Assembly (NCBI GenBank): GCA_017621035.1
Contig: JAGATY010000050.1
Location: 39,979-103,978, forward strand
DNA: 64,000 nucleotides
Source of the DNA: Bacteroides sp.
Lineage (GTDB): Bacteria > Bacteroidota > Bacteroidia > Bacteroidales > Bacteroidaceae
Direction of reading: 5' to 3'
Below the pieces are notes generated by a model. It saw only the letters and a list, made by a program, of their open reading frames with translations. It made no database searches and was not told the DNA's origin. The translations under genes were made by a program, and so were the position numbers. Positions 26,409 to 35,163 of the stretch are shown piece by piece; within the stretch, counting starts at the first letter, position 1; each line of letters opens with the position of its first letter.

Positions 26409-26517
26409 GGTCTGAAAGACCGGGTGGCGAGGCCACTTTCAATAACCGCGGACTTTCAAGTCCGTGGATAGCCTACTCGATTTCTATCCATCCGTCTGGA
26501 AGACGGGGCCGGAGGCT
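26409..26517. repeat. REP-like cluster of small palindromes
   Basis: Consecutive hairpins: GGTCT-GAA-AGACC region (26409-26421); GTGGC-GAG-GCCAC (26424-26436); CCGCGGACTT-TC-AAGTCCGTGG (26446-26467); GGATAG (26466-26471) with CTATCC (26484-26489); CCGTCT-GGA-AGACGG (26492-26506); GCC-GGA-GGC. The pattern of C/G-rich palindromes with short loops joined by linkers resembles REP/BIME elements moved by RAYT transposases. No transposase gene is in the window. Confidence 0.65.
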
Positions 26518-26639
26518 ATAGCAGTGTTATTAGAGTTGACAAGTTAACGAGTTGACAAGACACGAGGGCTTCGTCAATTTGTTCCTAGTCAACTTTGTTT
26601 TGAGTCAGGCATTTCTTATTCTGTGAACCCGAAATAAAA

Positions 26640-26671
26640 TTTGCCCCAACGGTTGGTTTGCACTATCTTTG
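26640..26671 (+). promoter_or_regulatory. Promoter of priA
   Basis: TTTG (26640-26643), 20-base spacer, TATCTTTG (26664-26671): full consensus. The priA ATG is at 26680, only eight bases past the -7 box. Confidence 0.82.
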
Positions 26672-26679
26672 CCAACAGT

Positions 26680-29139
26680 ATGCTGAAGTTTGTAGATGTC
26701 ATATTGCCTTTGCCACTGTACGCGGCTTTCACTTACTCGCTCACGCCGGAGCAGGCGATGGAGGTGCAGGTGGGGTGTCGTGTGGTGGTGCCTTTCGGGA
26801 AGAAGAAGCAGTACACGGCATTGGTGAAGCGTGTGCACGATCAGCCTCCCGAGGGGTATGAGGTGAAGGAGGTGTTGATGGTACTGGATGCCCGTCCGTT
26901 GCTGTTGCCGGCACAGTTTCGCTTGTGGGAGTGGTTGGCCGACTACTACCTCTGCACACCGGGTGATGTGTTTAAGGCCGCGTTGCCTTCGGGACTGAAA
27001 CTGGAGAGTGAAACAGTAGTGGAACTGAATCCGGACTTTGAAGCCAAGGAGCAACTCTCATCACGCGAGGCAGCTGTGTTTGCTGCACTGGAACGGCAGT
27101 CGGAACAGAGTGTCACAGCTTTGGAGAAGGAGACGGGACTGAAGAATCTGCTGGCTGTAGTGAAACAGTTGCTGGACAAGGATGCCATTTTTGTGAAGGA
27201 AGAGTTGCGGCGAACCTATAAGCCTAAGACGGAAACTCGTGTTAGGCTGACACCAGATGCTTCTAATGAGCATCGCTTGCACATCTTCTTTGATGAGTTG
27301 CAACGGCGTGCTCCCAAGCAGTTGGATTTGCTTATGCACTACCTGCAACTTTCCGGTTGCTTGAATGGAACAGCCAGGGAGGTGACTAAGTCTGAGTTGT
27401 TGCAACGCTCGGGAGCCTCGGCAGCCGTCTTCAATGGACTTGTGGAACGTGGCGTGTTCTGTGTCTACCAGCAAGAGGTGGGACGCTTGCAGAAGGTCAG
27501 TCGCACATTGCAACCGCTCAATCCGCTGAATGAACATCAACAGCGTGCTTACGATGAGATTTTCGCCAGCTTTCAGAACAAGCAAGTCTGTCTATTACAA
27601 GGCGTAACGGCCAGTGGTAAGACGGAGATTTATATACACCTTATCCAGCAGGCCATTGACTCGGGTAAGCAAGTGCTTTACCTCTTGCCTGAAATTGCAC
27701 TGACTACGCAGATAACCGAGAGATTGCAACGGGTGTTTGGCTCACGCCTGGGCATCTATCATTCCAAATTTCCGGATGCCGAGCGGGTGGAAATTTGGCA
27801 GAAGCAACTGTCGGACAACGACTATGACATCATACTGGGTGTGCGTTCCTCAGTCTTTCTGCCTTTCCAACGATTGGGGCTGGTGATTGTTGATGAAGAG
27901 CATGAGAACACTTACAAGCAACAAGACCCTGCCCCTCGGTATCATGCCCGCAATGCTGCTATTGTCTTGGCCTCTATGTATGGTGCTAAAACATTGCTGG
28001 GCACAGCCACTCCTTCGGTGGAGAGCTACTTTAATGCGACCACCGGCAAGTATGGATTGGTGGAGCTAAAGGAACGTTATAAAGAGATACGGTTGCCGGA
28101 AATCATTCCGGTGGACATCAAGGAGTTACAGCGCACCAAACGTATGAATGGCCCCTTCTCTCCACTTCTGTTGCAATATGTGCGTGAGGCGTTGGAGCAG
28201 AAAGAGCAGGTGATACTCTTTCAGAACAGACGAGGCTTTGCCCCCATGCTGGAGTGTCACACATGCGGATGGGTACCCAAGTGTGTGAATTGTGATGTCA
28301 GTCTTACCTATCACAAGGGACTAGGACAGCTAACCTGTCACTACTGTGGCTACACCACCTCTCTGCCCCGTACCTGTCCTGCCTGCGAGGGCAGCGACTT
28401 ACGTCACCAAGGGTTTGGAACAGAACGTATTGAGGACGACATCAAGCAGCTGTTTCCTGAGGCAAGAGTGGCACGTATGGATCTGGACACTACCCGTACC
28501 CGGGCAGCTTACGAACGCATCATCTCAGACTTTGAGCAGGCAAAAACCGACATCCTTATTGGTACTCAGATGGTTTCCAAAGGTTTGGACTTCGACCATG
28601 TAAGTGTGGTGGGCATCTTGAATGCCGACACCATGCTTAACTTCCCTGACTTCCGTGCTTACGAGCGAGCCTTCCAGCTGATGGCACAAGTGGCAGGAAG
28701 GGCAGGTAGAAAACAGAAACAGGGACGGGTGGTGCTGCAGACGAAGAGCATCGGGCACCCCATCATCAAACAGGTCATTGCTAACAACTTTGAAGAGATG
28801 GTCAACTCACAACTGGCTGAACGTCAACTCTTCCGCTATCCGCCCTACTATCGACTGGTCTATGTCTACCTGAAGCATCGCAACGAGACACTTCTTGAAC
28901 TGATGGCACAGACGATGGCTGCCAAGTTGCATGCCGTCTTTGGAAACCGAGTACTGGGATCTGACAAACCTTCAGTAGCCAGGATACAGACGCTGTTTAT
29001 CAGGAAATTGATTGTGAAGATTGAGAGCAACGCCTCTTTCTCCCAAGCTAGGGCTTTGTTGCAGCAGGTGCAGAAGGAGATGGTGGCAGATGATCGTTTC
29101 AAGTCGCTGCTTGTTTATTATGATGTTGACCCCCTATAA
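26680..29139 (+). CDS. priA: Primosomal protein N', replication restart helicase PriA
   Basis: 819 residues from MLKFVDVILPLPLYAAFTYSL at 26680; the frame is open upstream, but that part lies inside the promoter. The N-terminal DNA-binding domain (1-105) is followed by the helicase with GVTASGKTEIY (Walker A), IVDEEH (Walker B), and TATPS; then the zinc region CHTCGWVPKCVNC and CHYCGY...CPACEG with eight cysteines; then IGTQMVSKGLDFDHV and QVAGRAGR. PriA recognises stalled forks and loads the replicative helicase. Expression from a virtually leaderless mRNA is predicted. The PHP gene follows 18 bp later. Confidence 0.95.
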   Translation: MLKFVDVILPLPLYAAFTYSLTPEQAMEVQVGCRVVVPFGKKKQYTALVKRVHDQPPEGYEVKEVLMVLDARPLLLPAQFRLWEWLADYYLCTPGDVFKAALPSGLKLESETVVELNPDFEAKEQLSSREAAVFAALERQSEQSVTALEKETGLKNLLAVVKQLLDKDAIFVKEELRRTYKPKTETRVRLTPDASNEHRLHIFFDELQRRAPKQLDLLMHYLQLSGCLNGTAREVTKSELLQRSGASAAVFNGLVERGVFCVYQQEVGRLQKVSRTLQPLNPLNEHQQRAYDEIFASFQNKQVCLLQGVTASGKTEIYIHLIQQAIDSGKQVLYLLPEIALTTQITERLQRVFGSRLGIYHSKFPDAERVEIWQKQLSDNDYDIILGVRSSVFLPFQRLGLVIVDEEHENTYKQQDPAPRYHARNAAIVLASMYGAKTLLGTATPSVESYFNATTGKYGLVELKERYKEIRLPEIIPVDIKELQRTKRMNGPFSPLLLQYVREALEQKEQVILFQNRRGFAPMLECHTCGWVPKCVNCDVSLTYHKGLGQLTCHYCGYTTSLPRTCPACEGSDLRHQGFGTERIEDDIKQLFPEARVARMDLDTTRTRAAYERIISDFEQAKTDILIGTQMVSKGLDFDHVSVVGILNADTMLNFPDFRAYERAFQLMAQVAGRAGRKQKQGRVVLQTKSIGHPIIKQVIANNFEEMVNSQLAERQLFRYPPYYRLVYVYLKHRNETLLELMAQTMAAKLHAVFGNRVLGSDKPSVARIQTLFIRKLIVKIESNASFSQARALLQQVQKEMVADDRFKSLLVYYDVDPL

Positions 29140-29157
29140 ATAGTAACTATACAAGAA

Positions 29158-29880
29158 ATGAAGATAGAATTAGATGTTCATACTCACACTACGGCCAGCG
29201 GTCACGCTTTCAGCTCTCTGCAGGAGATGGCTCAGGCTGCCGCATCCAAAGGCTTGAAAGTGTTAGGAATAACCGAGCATGCTCCCGGTATCCCGAGTAC
29301 GTGCAACCCCATTTACTTTCGCAACTTGCATGTTGTACCGAGACAGATGTATGGTATTGAGCTACTGTTGGGCGCAGAATTGAATATTTTGGACACCTTC
29401 GGCACGTTGGATTTGGATGAGAACTACTATCGCATACTTGATTTGCGCATTGCCGGCATCCACTCCCTCTGCTACAAGCCCGGCACGAAGGAGGAGAATA
29501 CACGCGGTATGATTGCCGCCATCAGCAATCCCTGGACACACATTATTAGTCACCCGGGTGACGGGACTGCAAATCTGGAGTTTCTTCCTATTGTATTGGC
29601 TGCCAAAGAGCACCACACCTTGCTGGAGATAAACAACAGCTCGCTGAAACCTTGCCGAGGTAAGCAGGAGGCTTATGCCAACAATCGGGAGATTCTGCGC
29701 TTGTGTAAACAGTATGAGGTACCTGTTATTCTTGGCAGTGATGCACACATCTCTTTCGACATTGCCAACTATGAGTTCCTCCCTCCTTTGCTTCAGGAAA
29801 CCGACTTCCCTGAGCAGCTGATTATGAACAGCAGCGTGGAGGCTTTCAGAAACTACTTACAACTGAATGTAACTCTTTAA
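29158..29880 (+). CDS. PHP-domain phosphoesterase, YcdX type
   Basis: 240 residues. The PHP metal ligands are visible: ELDVHTHTTASGHAF (HxH), GITEHAPG, GAELNILD, IAGIHSL, THIISHPGDG, and ILGSDAHIS. The order and spacing match the YcdX-like zinc phosphatases, which hydrolyse small phosphoesters in the cytoplasm, rather than polymerase PHP domains or HisK. The substrate is unknown. It starts 18 bp after priA and is probably cotranscribed with it. Confidence 0.9.
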   Translation: MKIELDVHTHTTASGHAFSSLQEMAQAAASKGLKVLGITEHAPGIPSTCNPIYFRNLHVVPRQMYGIELLLGAELNILDTFGTLDLDENYYRILDLRIAGIHSLCYKPGTKEENTRGMIAAISNPWTHIISHPGDGTANLEFLPIVLAAKEHHTLLEINNSSLKPCRGKQEAYANNREILRLCKQYEVPVILGSDAHISFDIANYEFLPPLLQETDFPEQLIMNSSVEAFRNYLQLNVTL

Positions 29881-29892
29881 TCCATAAGCCGT

Positions 29893-30234
29893 ATGAATAT
29901 AGATGTAATCAATAGTCTGAAGGGAAAAATTATCCATTTTTCAAGAAGATGGCAGCAAGAATCCGTTTCTAAATATCTTTATTTCTGTGCTTGGAACATG
30001 CGCAGAAATAGAGAATATTAAATTCCGTTTGGATTCGGGGCGTGCTAAGTTTATTGCAGATGGTGGCAAGTTAGGTCGTAAAGTTGGCTATCGCAAGTCT
30101 AAAGAGAAAAAACAAGAAGAATACAAAGAGGTTATCAAAGAATTGAAACGTGCCACCAGCATCAGAAGAACTGTAAATTATGCGATGTCTCTATCTCTAC
30201 AGTTCAAAGAATAAAAGCTGAATTTAAGTTATAA
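29893..30234 (+). pseudogene. Decayed serine recombinase (DNA invertase/resolvase family)
   Basis: Three frames together spell the C-terminal part of a serine recombinase. Frame 1 from the ATG at 29893 (NIDVINSLKGKIIHF), frame 2 from about 29936 (DGSKNPFLNIFISVLGTCAE, then IENIKFRLDSGRAKFIADGG and KLGRKVGYRKSKEKKQEEY), and frame 3 from about 30169 (CKLCDVSISTVQRIKAEFKL then stop). The last shift is explained by loss of one T in ACTTGT near 30170. The catalytic N-terminal serine region is missing. Intact relatives invert DNA segments or resolve transposons. The remnant lies 12 bp behind the PHP gene. Confidence 0.85.
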
Positions 30235-30241
30235 AGAAATG

Positions 30242-30267
30242 GAGTTGTTGGCCGGAGCCAACAACTC
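30242..30267. terminator. Perfect hairpin between pseudogene and convergent lipoprotein gene
   Basis: GAGTTGTTGGC (30242-30252) pairs perfectly with GCCAACAACTC (30257-30267) around a CGGA loop. Neither side has a clean T run, but the location between convergent units suggests termination in both directions. Confidence 0.6.
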
Positions 30268-30281
30268 TACTTCCCATAGGT

Positions 30282-30863
30282 TTAATTTTCTTCATAATTA
30301 AAGGTTATATCTCCATTTACTATTAAATCTTGATAGGAGCTATTACCAACACTGAACGAAATAATTCTGTCAAACTTAAAATCCTTGAATTGAAGGGTCA
30401 CTTGATTGTTTTTTACTGATTTTACTATTACTGTTCCACTACAGTCATGGCAAAAATAACCCGAATTGTCGAAACTACCATCGTTCCAATGGCTACTATC
30501 AATGTCAATTTCTGCACCTTCTTTAACTTCATCAGATGTCGCAAATTGCCATGTAGCAGTTATCTCGTAAAAATAATCATCAAACACCTTTTCTACTTCA
30601 GAAGGAGAGTTTTCACTCAAATCAACGATGAATGTTGCTCCACTCTTTAAGTAATCAAGTACAGTTCCGTTTACCTCTTGATGTCCAGCATTCCAATGAG
30701 CATCATAGGCATAAAGGGAATAGGTGGACGCACCAGTATATTCAACCTTTACAAAACCATTTGAAATGTCTGAATTGGAATTTGGCTCGTCTCCTTCATC
30801 ATCACTGCAAGCAGCAAATAATAAAGCAAACATAGCCATCAATATAACTTTAGGTGTCTTCAT
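30282..30863 (-). CDS. Lipoprotein of unknown function
   Basis: 193 residues from MKTPKVILMAMFALL at 30863. Lipobox LFAAC (lipid Cys about 19) is followed by SDDEGDEPNSN, an acidic linker typical of Bacteroidales surface lipoproteins. The mature domain is beta-rich with many aromatic residues (VEYTGASTYSLYAYDAHWNAG, DDYFYEITATWQFATS) and a Cys-x2-Cys pair in YFCHDCSGTV. The family is not recognised. It follows a barrel gene by four bases on the same strand, so the two are an operon. The base composition is lower in G+C than most of the window, which together with the adjacent recombinase relic may indicate acquired DNA. Confidence 0.8.
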   Translation of the reverse strand: MKTPKVILMAMFALLFAACSDDEGDEPNSNSDISNGFVKVEYTGASTYSLYAYDAHWNAGHQEVNGTVLDYLKSGATFIVDLSENSPSEVEKVFDDYFYEITATWQFATSDEVKEGAEIDIDSSHWNDGSFDNSGYFCHDCSGTVIVKSVKNNQVTLQFKDFKFDRIISFSVGNSSYQDLIVNGDITFNYEEN

Positions 30864-30867
30864 TTCT

Positions 30868-31419
30868 TTAGAATTTATAAGCAACTCCAACACCAAATAC
30901 AGCTTGATTTAAATCACTAATAAGCTGATATTTGGCTTCAAAGTTTACAGCCCATTTTTCATTGATGTCATAAGAAATACCAGCACCAAGATTTACACCA
31001 AATTTACCTTCGCTACCAGAACCTTCAGCACTTCCTTCTGTTTCATATCCCATATCTTCCATGTCTTCCATAATATCGGGGTCATCATAATACCAACCCG
31101 AATTACCGTTACCACTCCAATTAGTATAAGTTAAACCAACAAGAGGATAAACCTTAATCTTTTCTGCAATGGGAAAAAGATAATGGGCATTCACATTGAT
31201 ATCCCACATTTTCAAACCGTCCTTTTCCAAAAAGTAGTCGAAAGAGGCTTCAGCACGAATAACATCAGTAAAATTATACTGACCTTTTACGCCAATACCA
31301 AGATTACTAATTTCAGTGCCATAAGACAGGTTTATACCTACTGCCTTATCTCCTTTTACTTGTGCGAATGCACCAACGCCTACCAGCGCAATGACTAATG
31401 TCAAAAATAACTTTTTCAT
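30868..31419 (-). CDS. Outer-membrane beta-barrel protein
   Basis: 183 residues. Signal peptide with cleavage after GAFAQ (about 20). Strands include KAVGINLSYGTEISNLGIGVKGQYNF, RAEASFDYFLEKDGL and KVYPLVGLTYTNW, with a long Asp/Glu/Gly-rich extracellular loop (about 105-130: DDPDIMEDMEDMGYETEGSAEG) that looks calcium-binding or surface-exposed, and the C-terminal VFGVGVAYKF. It has the size of an eight-stranded OmpX/OMP_b-brl barrel. It is first in a two-gene operon with the lipoprotein and lies 70 bases downstream of the structured RNA on the same strand. Confidence 0.87.
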   Translation of the reverse strand: MKKLFLTLVIALVGVGAFAQVKGDKAVGINLSYGTEISNLGIGVKGQYNFTDVIRAEASFDYFLEKDGLKMWDINVNAHYLFPIAEKIKVYPLVGLTYTNWSGNGNSGWYYDDPDIMEDMEDMGYETEGSAEGSGSEGKFGVNLGAGISYDINEKWAVNFEAKYQLISDLNQAVFGVGVAYKF

Positions 31420-31488
31420 TGTAATTTCTTTTATTTAATTTACTTGTATATGTTCTTATCGCAGTCCAAAAGCCGAGGGTATAGACAA

Positions 31489-31711
31489 TAAAAAAACGTG
31501 GACTAATAACTTCGTCTACGTTTCGGAGGTATCGCCAAACACCATTGCACCATATACGAGTAAAAGCCCACGCCATAGGGCGTGAGCATCGGCTGTTTAC
31601 TCTTAGTGCTTCTTCTAATTGGCGATTTTCCGAAACAAGAATAAAAGCTAACGCTTCTTTATCTTTATGTCTTTAAAAGGTTATGCTACATAGGCGAATG
31701 AATTTATATTT
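31489..31711 (-). ncRNA. Structured RNA (leader or sRNA) with intrinsic terminator
   Basis: Read on the minus strand. A TATCTTTG box (31724-31717) would start transcription near 31711. Helices, given in plus coordinates: GTTTCGGA 31520-31527 with TCCGAAAC 31629-31636; ATCGCCAA 31531-31538 with TTGGCGAT 31619-31626; inside it GAGTAAA 31558-31564 with TTTACTC 31596-31602, AGCC 31565-31568 with GGCT 31591-31594, and CACGCC 31569-31574 with GGCGTG 31579-31584. It ends in a terminator: AAACGTGGAC 31494-31503 with GTCTACGTTT 31514-31523, then seven T on the minus strand. It may be a small RNA or an attenuating leader for the barrel gene. The family was not recognised. Confidence 0.65.
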
Positions 31712-31864
31712 GAGTGCAAAGATACTAAGAATAAACCATATATGGGACATCTTTCCAATTAAAAGCAGGATAATGAATTAAAATCACTAATTTTGCATTC
31801 TATTATAATGTAAATGTATGAAATGAATAATGTAAACTGAAACGTAAACCGATATAATTCATAT

Positions 31865-32365
31865 ATGATTAACTCATTGAATGATAATAATAAAATTAAG
31901 ATACTCTTTGTCTGTCTCGGAAATATCTGTCGCTCCTCGGCTGCTGAGGGTGTGATGCTTCACTTGTTACATGAGGCCGGTCGTGAGTCTGAGTTTGAGA
32001 TTGACTCTGCCGGTATTCTCAGTTACCATCGGGGGGAACTTCCTGACCCTCGAATGCGTGCCCATGCAGCCCGTCGCGGTTATCAGTTGGTGCATCGTTC
32101 CCGTCCTGTAACGACAGAAGATTTCTATCACTTTGACCTCATCATCGGTATGGATGACCGCAATCTTGATGACCTGAAGGAGCGTGCCCCTTCTCCTGAG
32201 GAATGGAAGAAGATAGGACGCATGACAGACTTCTGCACCCTCTTTACGCATGCCGACCATGTTCCGGATCCTTATTACGGTGGTGCAGAGGGCTTTGAGT
32301 ATGTGCTGGACTTATTGGAAGATGCTTGCGCGGGTCTGCTTGCTACGTTGTCGGCAAAAGGTTGA
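31865..32365 (+). CDS. Low-molecular-weight protein-tyrosine phosphatase
   Basis: 166 residues. The P-loop FVCLGNICRSS (C-x5-R) lies at about 18-28, and the general acid Asp in VPDPYYGGAEGFEYVLD near residue 138, both as in the LMW-PTP/arsenate-reductase fold. It dephosphorylates tyrosine on cytoplasmic proteins, often acting opposite tyrosine kinases of capsule synthesis; no kinase is nearby. A TAATTTTG box at 31788-31795 may be its -7 element. A long hairpin follows the gene. Confidence 0.92.
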   Translation: MINSLNDNNKIKILFVCLGNICRSSAAEGVMLHLLHEAGRESEFEIDSAGILSYHRGELPDPRMRAHAARRGYQLVHRSRPVTTEDFYHFDLIIGMDDRNLDDLKERAPSPEEWKKIGRMTDFCTLFTHADHVPDPYYGGAEGFEYVLDLLEDACAGLLATLSAKG

Positions 32366-32412
32366 TGTTCAATTCTTTCTATATCTTCTCTTCTCGCCAG
32401 TATGAACTAGAA

Positions 32413-32454
32413 CATCGCCACATGCTGCATACACGTGTGTGCAGTAGGGCGATG
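32413..32454. terminator. Long hairpin between phosphatase and LysR genes
   Basis: CATCGCC (32413-32419) pairs with GGCGATG (32448-32454), and inside it CTGCATACAC with GTGTGTGCAG around a central CGTG. No T run is present, so termination is likely but not certain; the flanking genes converge here. Confidence 0.55.
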
Positions 32455-32494
32455 CTTCCCGAATTATTGTTCACTTATTGTACGGGTATTTTCT

Positions 32495-33400
32495 CTATTT
32501 CCACCAGTTCTTGATGCGTTCACGGATGGCATTCGACTCGCTTAGCATGCGGATGAATTCTTGCGCAGAGTGTTTCCGGTAGGCATTCTTCAGCCGATGA
32601 ACACAGCCCTCCATTTCGTTGCCGGGTATGTCTAGTGGGATGGCCTTCACGCCCGGTTCGTTGTAGGTGGTGGCTTCACTCAGGATGGTCACCAGTTCGC
32701 TCTGCTTGATGAGCTTCAGCAAGATGTTCACTTCGTTCAGCTCGATGCGCACATTCAGGTGGGTAAGGAACTGTTGGAGAGCATCGTCAAACGCATAGCG
32801 TGCCTGTAATCCCTGTGCCGGCAGGGCAATGTCGTAGCGCTCCAGGTCGGTCAGGCTGATGCGCTCTTTCTTGGCCAGCGGATGGTGCTCGTGTACAATG
32901 GCAGCCAGGTGGTTGTCGAAGAGTACGTGCGACTCAATCTCTTCGTATCGTTTGCTGGGTTTGAAGGCCAGCACAAAGTCCACCTCTCGCTGTTGTAGCA
33001 TCTCCATCAGCTCGGCCATCGGTTTATAGTAGATGTTTAGTTTTACGTGTGGGTATTGTTTCATGAATGAGAGTAAGGTCTCGGTCAGAATAGGACTGAA
33101 GGTAAAGGTGACGCCGATATTCAGGCTTCCCGTCAGCAGGTGTTGCAAGTCGCGTATCCGTTCAAAGCAGGTGTCGGCAGCATGCAGGGTGTGTAGCGCA
33201 TGCGGAAGCAGTTCTTCTCCCGCTTCTGTCAGTGCCACGCTGTGACTGTTGCGTTGGAACAGTTGCACGTTGAGTTCTTGCTCCAGTTGTCGGATCTGTT
33301 GCGACAGGGTGCTTTGTGTGATGCAGAGGGCTTTGGCTGCTTCTGAGAAGTTGAGTGTTTCAGCCGTTTTGGCGAAGTATTTGAGTTGTCTGAGTTCCAT
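32495..33400 (-). CDS. LysR-type transcriptional regulator
   Basis: 301 residues. The N-terminal winged helix MELRQLKYFAKTAETLNFSEAAKAL with recognition helix ITQSTLSQQIRQLEQEL is canonical, followed by a linker helix and two-lobed effector domain (about 90-295, e.g. LNIGVTFTFSPILTETLLSFM). It is of the CynR/CbbR/CysB general class; the inducer is unknown. It lies downstream of the AAE transporter gene on the same strand, but has its own TACCTTTG box (33471-33464) and an inverted repeat in the leader. Confidence 0.92.
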   Translation of the reverse strand: MELRQLKYFAKTAETLNFSEAAKALCITQSTLSQQIRQLEQELNVQLFQRNSHSVALTEAGEELLPHALHTLHAADTCFERIRDLQHLLTGSLNIGVTFTFSPILTETLLSFMKQYPHVKLNIYYKPMAELMEMLQQREVDFVLAFKPSKRYEEIESHVLFDNHLAAIVHEHHPLAKKERISLTDLERYDIALPAQGLQARYAFDDALQQFLTHLNVRIELNEVNILLKLIKQSELVTILSEATTYNEPGVKAIPLDIPGNEMEGCVHRLKNAYRKHSAQEFIRMLSESNAIRERIKNWWK

Positions 33401-33433
33401 GTTTCTGTCTTTCTTTGTTTATGATTTGCCTTG

Positions 33434-33471
33434 CGGAAGTCCGGGTTTGGTGGACTTCCGAGACAAAGGTA
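33434..33471 (-). promoter_or_regulatory. LysR gene promoter box and inverted repeat
   Basis: TACCTTTG on the minus strand (33471-33464) is followed immediately by the perfect inverted repeat CGGAAGTCC (33434-33442)/GGACTTCCG (33452-33460), which lies in the first transcribed bases of the LysR gene. It could be an operator for autoregulation, a stem in the mRNA leader, or the terminator of the transporter gene. Confidence 0.5.
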
Positions 33472-33501
33472 CGACAAAAATTAGACTTTTGCTGTAGCTT
33501 C

Positions 33502-35163
33502 TTACATCAAGGCCAACAGAACTAGCTGACCGCTTACGATGCGCAGAAACATGGTGAGTGGATAGACGGTGGAGTAGCCTACAGCCGGAGCATCATTTCC
33601 TGCCGTCTGGTTGGAGTAGGCCAATGCGGGCGGGTCTGTGTTACTGCCGGCAATCAGTCCCATCAGGGTGAAGTAGTTCACCTTGCAGTAGAGGCGGGCA
33701 ATCAGTCCCACAATCAGTAGCGGCACTACGGTTATCAGGAAACCGTAACCCACATAAAGCAGGCCGTTTCCTTCCACTACAGTCTGAACGAAGTGTTCTC
33801 CTGCCTCTATTCCGACGCTGGCAAGGAAGAGAACGATACCCATCTCACGCAGCATCAGGTTAGCACTCATGGTGGTGTAAGTAACCAGGTGCATCTTGTG
33901 ACCGAAGCGCCCGATGAGGATAGCAACCACCAGTGGACCACCTGCCAGTCCCAGCTTGACCGGAGTGGGCATGCCCGGAAAGGCTATAGGGAGACTGCCC
34001 AGCAGAATGCCGAGGAAGATGCCTACAAAAATAGTCACGATGTTAGGTGTGTCTAGTCGCTTCAACTCATTACCCAAGGCATGCGCTACACGTTCTACGG
34101 CATCTTGTTGTCCTACTACCATCACGCGGTCGCCCACTTGCAGCACCAGATTCGGGTTGGCAAAGAGGTCCATGCCCGAGCGATTGACGCGTGTCACGTT
34201 CACCCCATACATGCTGCGGAAGTGCATGTCGCCCAGCTTCTTTCCGTTGACTTCTGACTTGGTGACCAGTATGCGTCGGGACACCATAGGCATGTCCTGC
34301 TTCTCCCAGTCCACCTGAATCTCACGTCCGATGAAGGCGGCAATGGCTTGTGCATCATCTTCTGAGCAGACGATGAAGAGCTGGTCACCGATGTGGAATA
34401 CTGTTTCGTGATTGGGAATGCTGACGTGCCCCTCGTGGCGAATGCGTGAACAGACAAATGGGCGGCCGAGGAATTTCTTTACCTCTACCAGTGTCTTCCC
34501 GGCAATGGCTTCGTTACGCATTTCCAGGTGCATCATGTGGGGTTTCAGTTTATTGTGAGCTTCGTGCGTGTTCAACTCCTGCTCTTCTTTCTTGAAGTTG
34601 ACGCGGCAGAGGTATCTGATTAAAATGATGGAGCCAATGATGCCCACTACTCCTAGCGGATAGGCGCAGGCATATCCCAGAGCAATTGGTTCGCCGCTGT
34701 AGTGCAGCTGGTTCAGTGCCTCGTTGGCGGCACCCAGTCCGGGCGTATTGGTTACGGCACCATACAAGATGCCTACCATCATCGGTAACTCAATGTTACC
34801 ATCCAAATAATAAATAGCAAACATAACAGCCAGGTTCAGCAACACGATGCCGGTTGCCAGCAGATTCAGTTGCATGCCTCCTTTCTTGAAAGAGGAGAAG
34901 AACGAGGGACCCACCTGCAAGCCGATGCAGAAGACGAAGAGTATCAGTCCGAACTCGCGGATGAAGTGAAGTATGTGCACATCGCCCGTAAAGCCAAAGT
35001 GACCCATGACGATGCCTGTGAAGAGCACAAACGTTACACCCAGCGACACGCCGAACAGCTTAATCTTCCCTAGTACCACTCCCACGGAGATGACAAAGGC
35101 ATAGAGGCAGACAATGTGCGCCACGGAGGAGGGATTCCATAATAGTGTTTCTAACCATTCCAT
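33502..35163 (-). CDS. AAE-family transporter (aspartate:alanine exchanger type) with TrkA-C domains
   Basis: 553 residues from [17 protein letters not shown] at 35163 (an upstream ATG at 35199 would give a charged extension without membrane logic). Layout: about five N-terminal helices, two cytoplasmic TrkA-C/RCK-C domains (about 200-370, [20 protein letters not shown] and [19 protein letters not shown]), then five to six C-terminal helices with the family repeat [17 protein letters not shown]. This matches YidE/AspT proteins, which exchange amino acids or dicarboxylates across the inner membrane. The actual substrate is not known. Confidence 0.9.
   Translation of the reverse strand: MEWLETLLWNPSSVAHIVCLYAFVISVGVVLGKIKLFGVSLGVTFVLFTGIVMGHFGFTGDVHILHFIREFGLILFVFCIGLQVGPSFFSSFKKGGMQLNLLATGIVLLNLAVMFAIYYLDGNIELPMMVGILYGAVTNTPGLGAANEALNQLHYSGEPIALGYACAYPLGVVGIIGSIILIRYLCRVNFKKEEQELNTHEAHNKLKPHMMHLEMRNEAIAGKTLVEVKKFLGRPFVCSRIRHEGHVSIPNHETVFHIGDQLFIVCSEDDAQAIAAFIGREIQVDWEKQDMPMVSRRILVTKSEVNGKKLGDMHFRSMYGVNVTRVNRSGMDLFANPNLVLQVGDRVMVVGQQDAVERVAHALGNELKRLDTPNIVTIFVGIFLGILLGSLPIAFPGMPTPVKLGLAGGPLVVAILIGRFGHKMHLVTYTTMSANLMLREMGIVLFLASVGIEAGEHFVQTVVEGNGLLYVGYGFLITVVPLLIVGLIARLYCKVNYFTLMGLIAGSNTDPPALAYSNQTAGNDAPAVGYSTVYPLTMFLRIVSGQLVLLALM

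Larger units (their letters stand above)
25976..26639. other. Gene-poor stretch ahead of priA
   Basis: The stretch begins with a pyrimidine-rich tract (to about 26100) containing CCCATTT and CCCAAAT repeats, then a TATCTTTG box (26125-26132), the second 11-bp CCGTAYCAA array, a cluster of small palindromes, and a direct repeat GAGTTGACAAG (about 26535 and 26550). A 76-codon open frame at 26176-26406 runs through the array; its protein reads as a translation of the repeat and shows no family features. Confidence 0.6.

Noticed and set aside
31520-31636. Inverted repeats considered as ends of an invertible promoter
   Set aside because: The arms are interrupted by an internal loop and fit an RNA stem with further nested helices; the nearby recombinase is dead. 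Kept as a structured RNA instead, though inversion cannot be excluded from one sequence.
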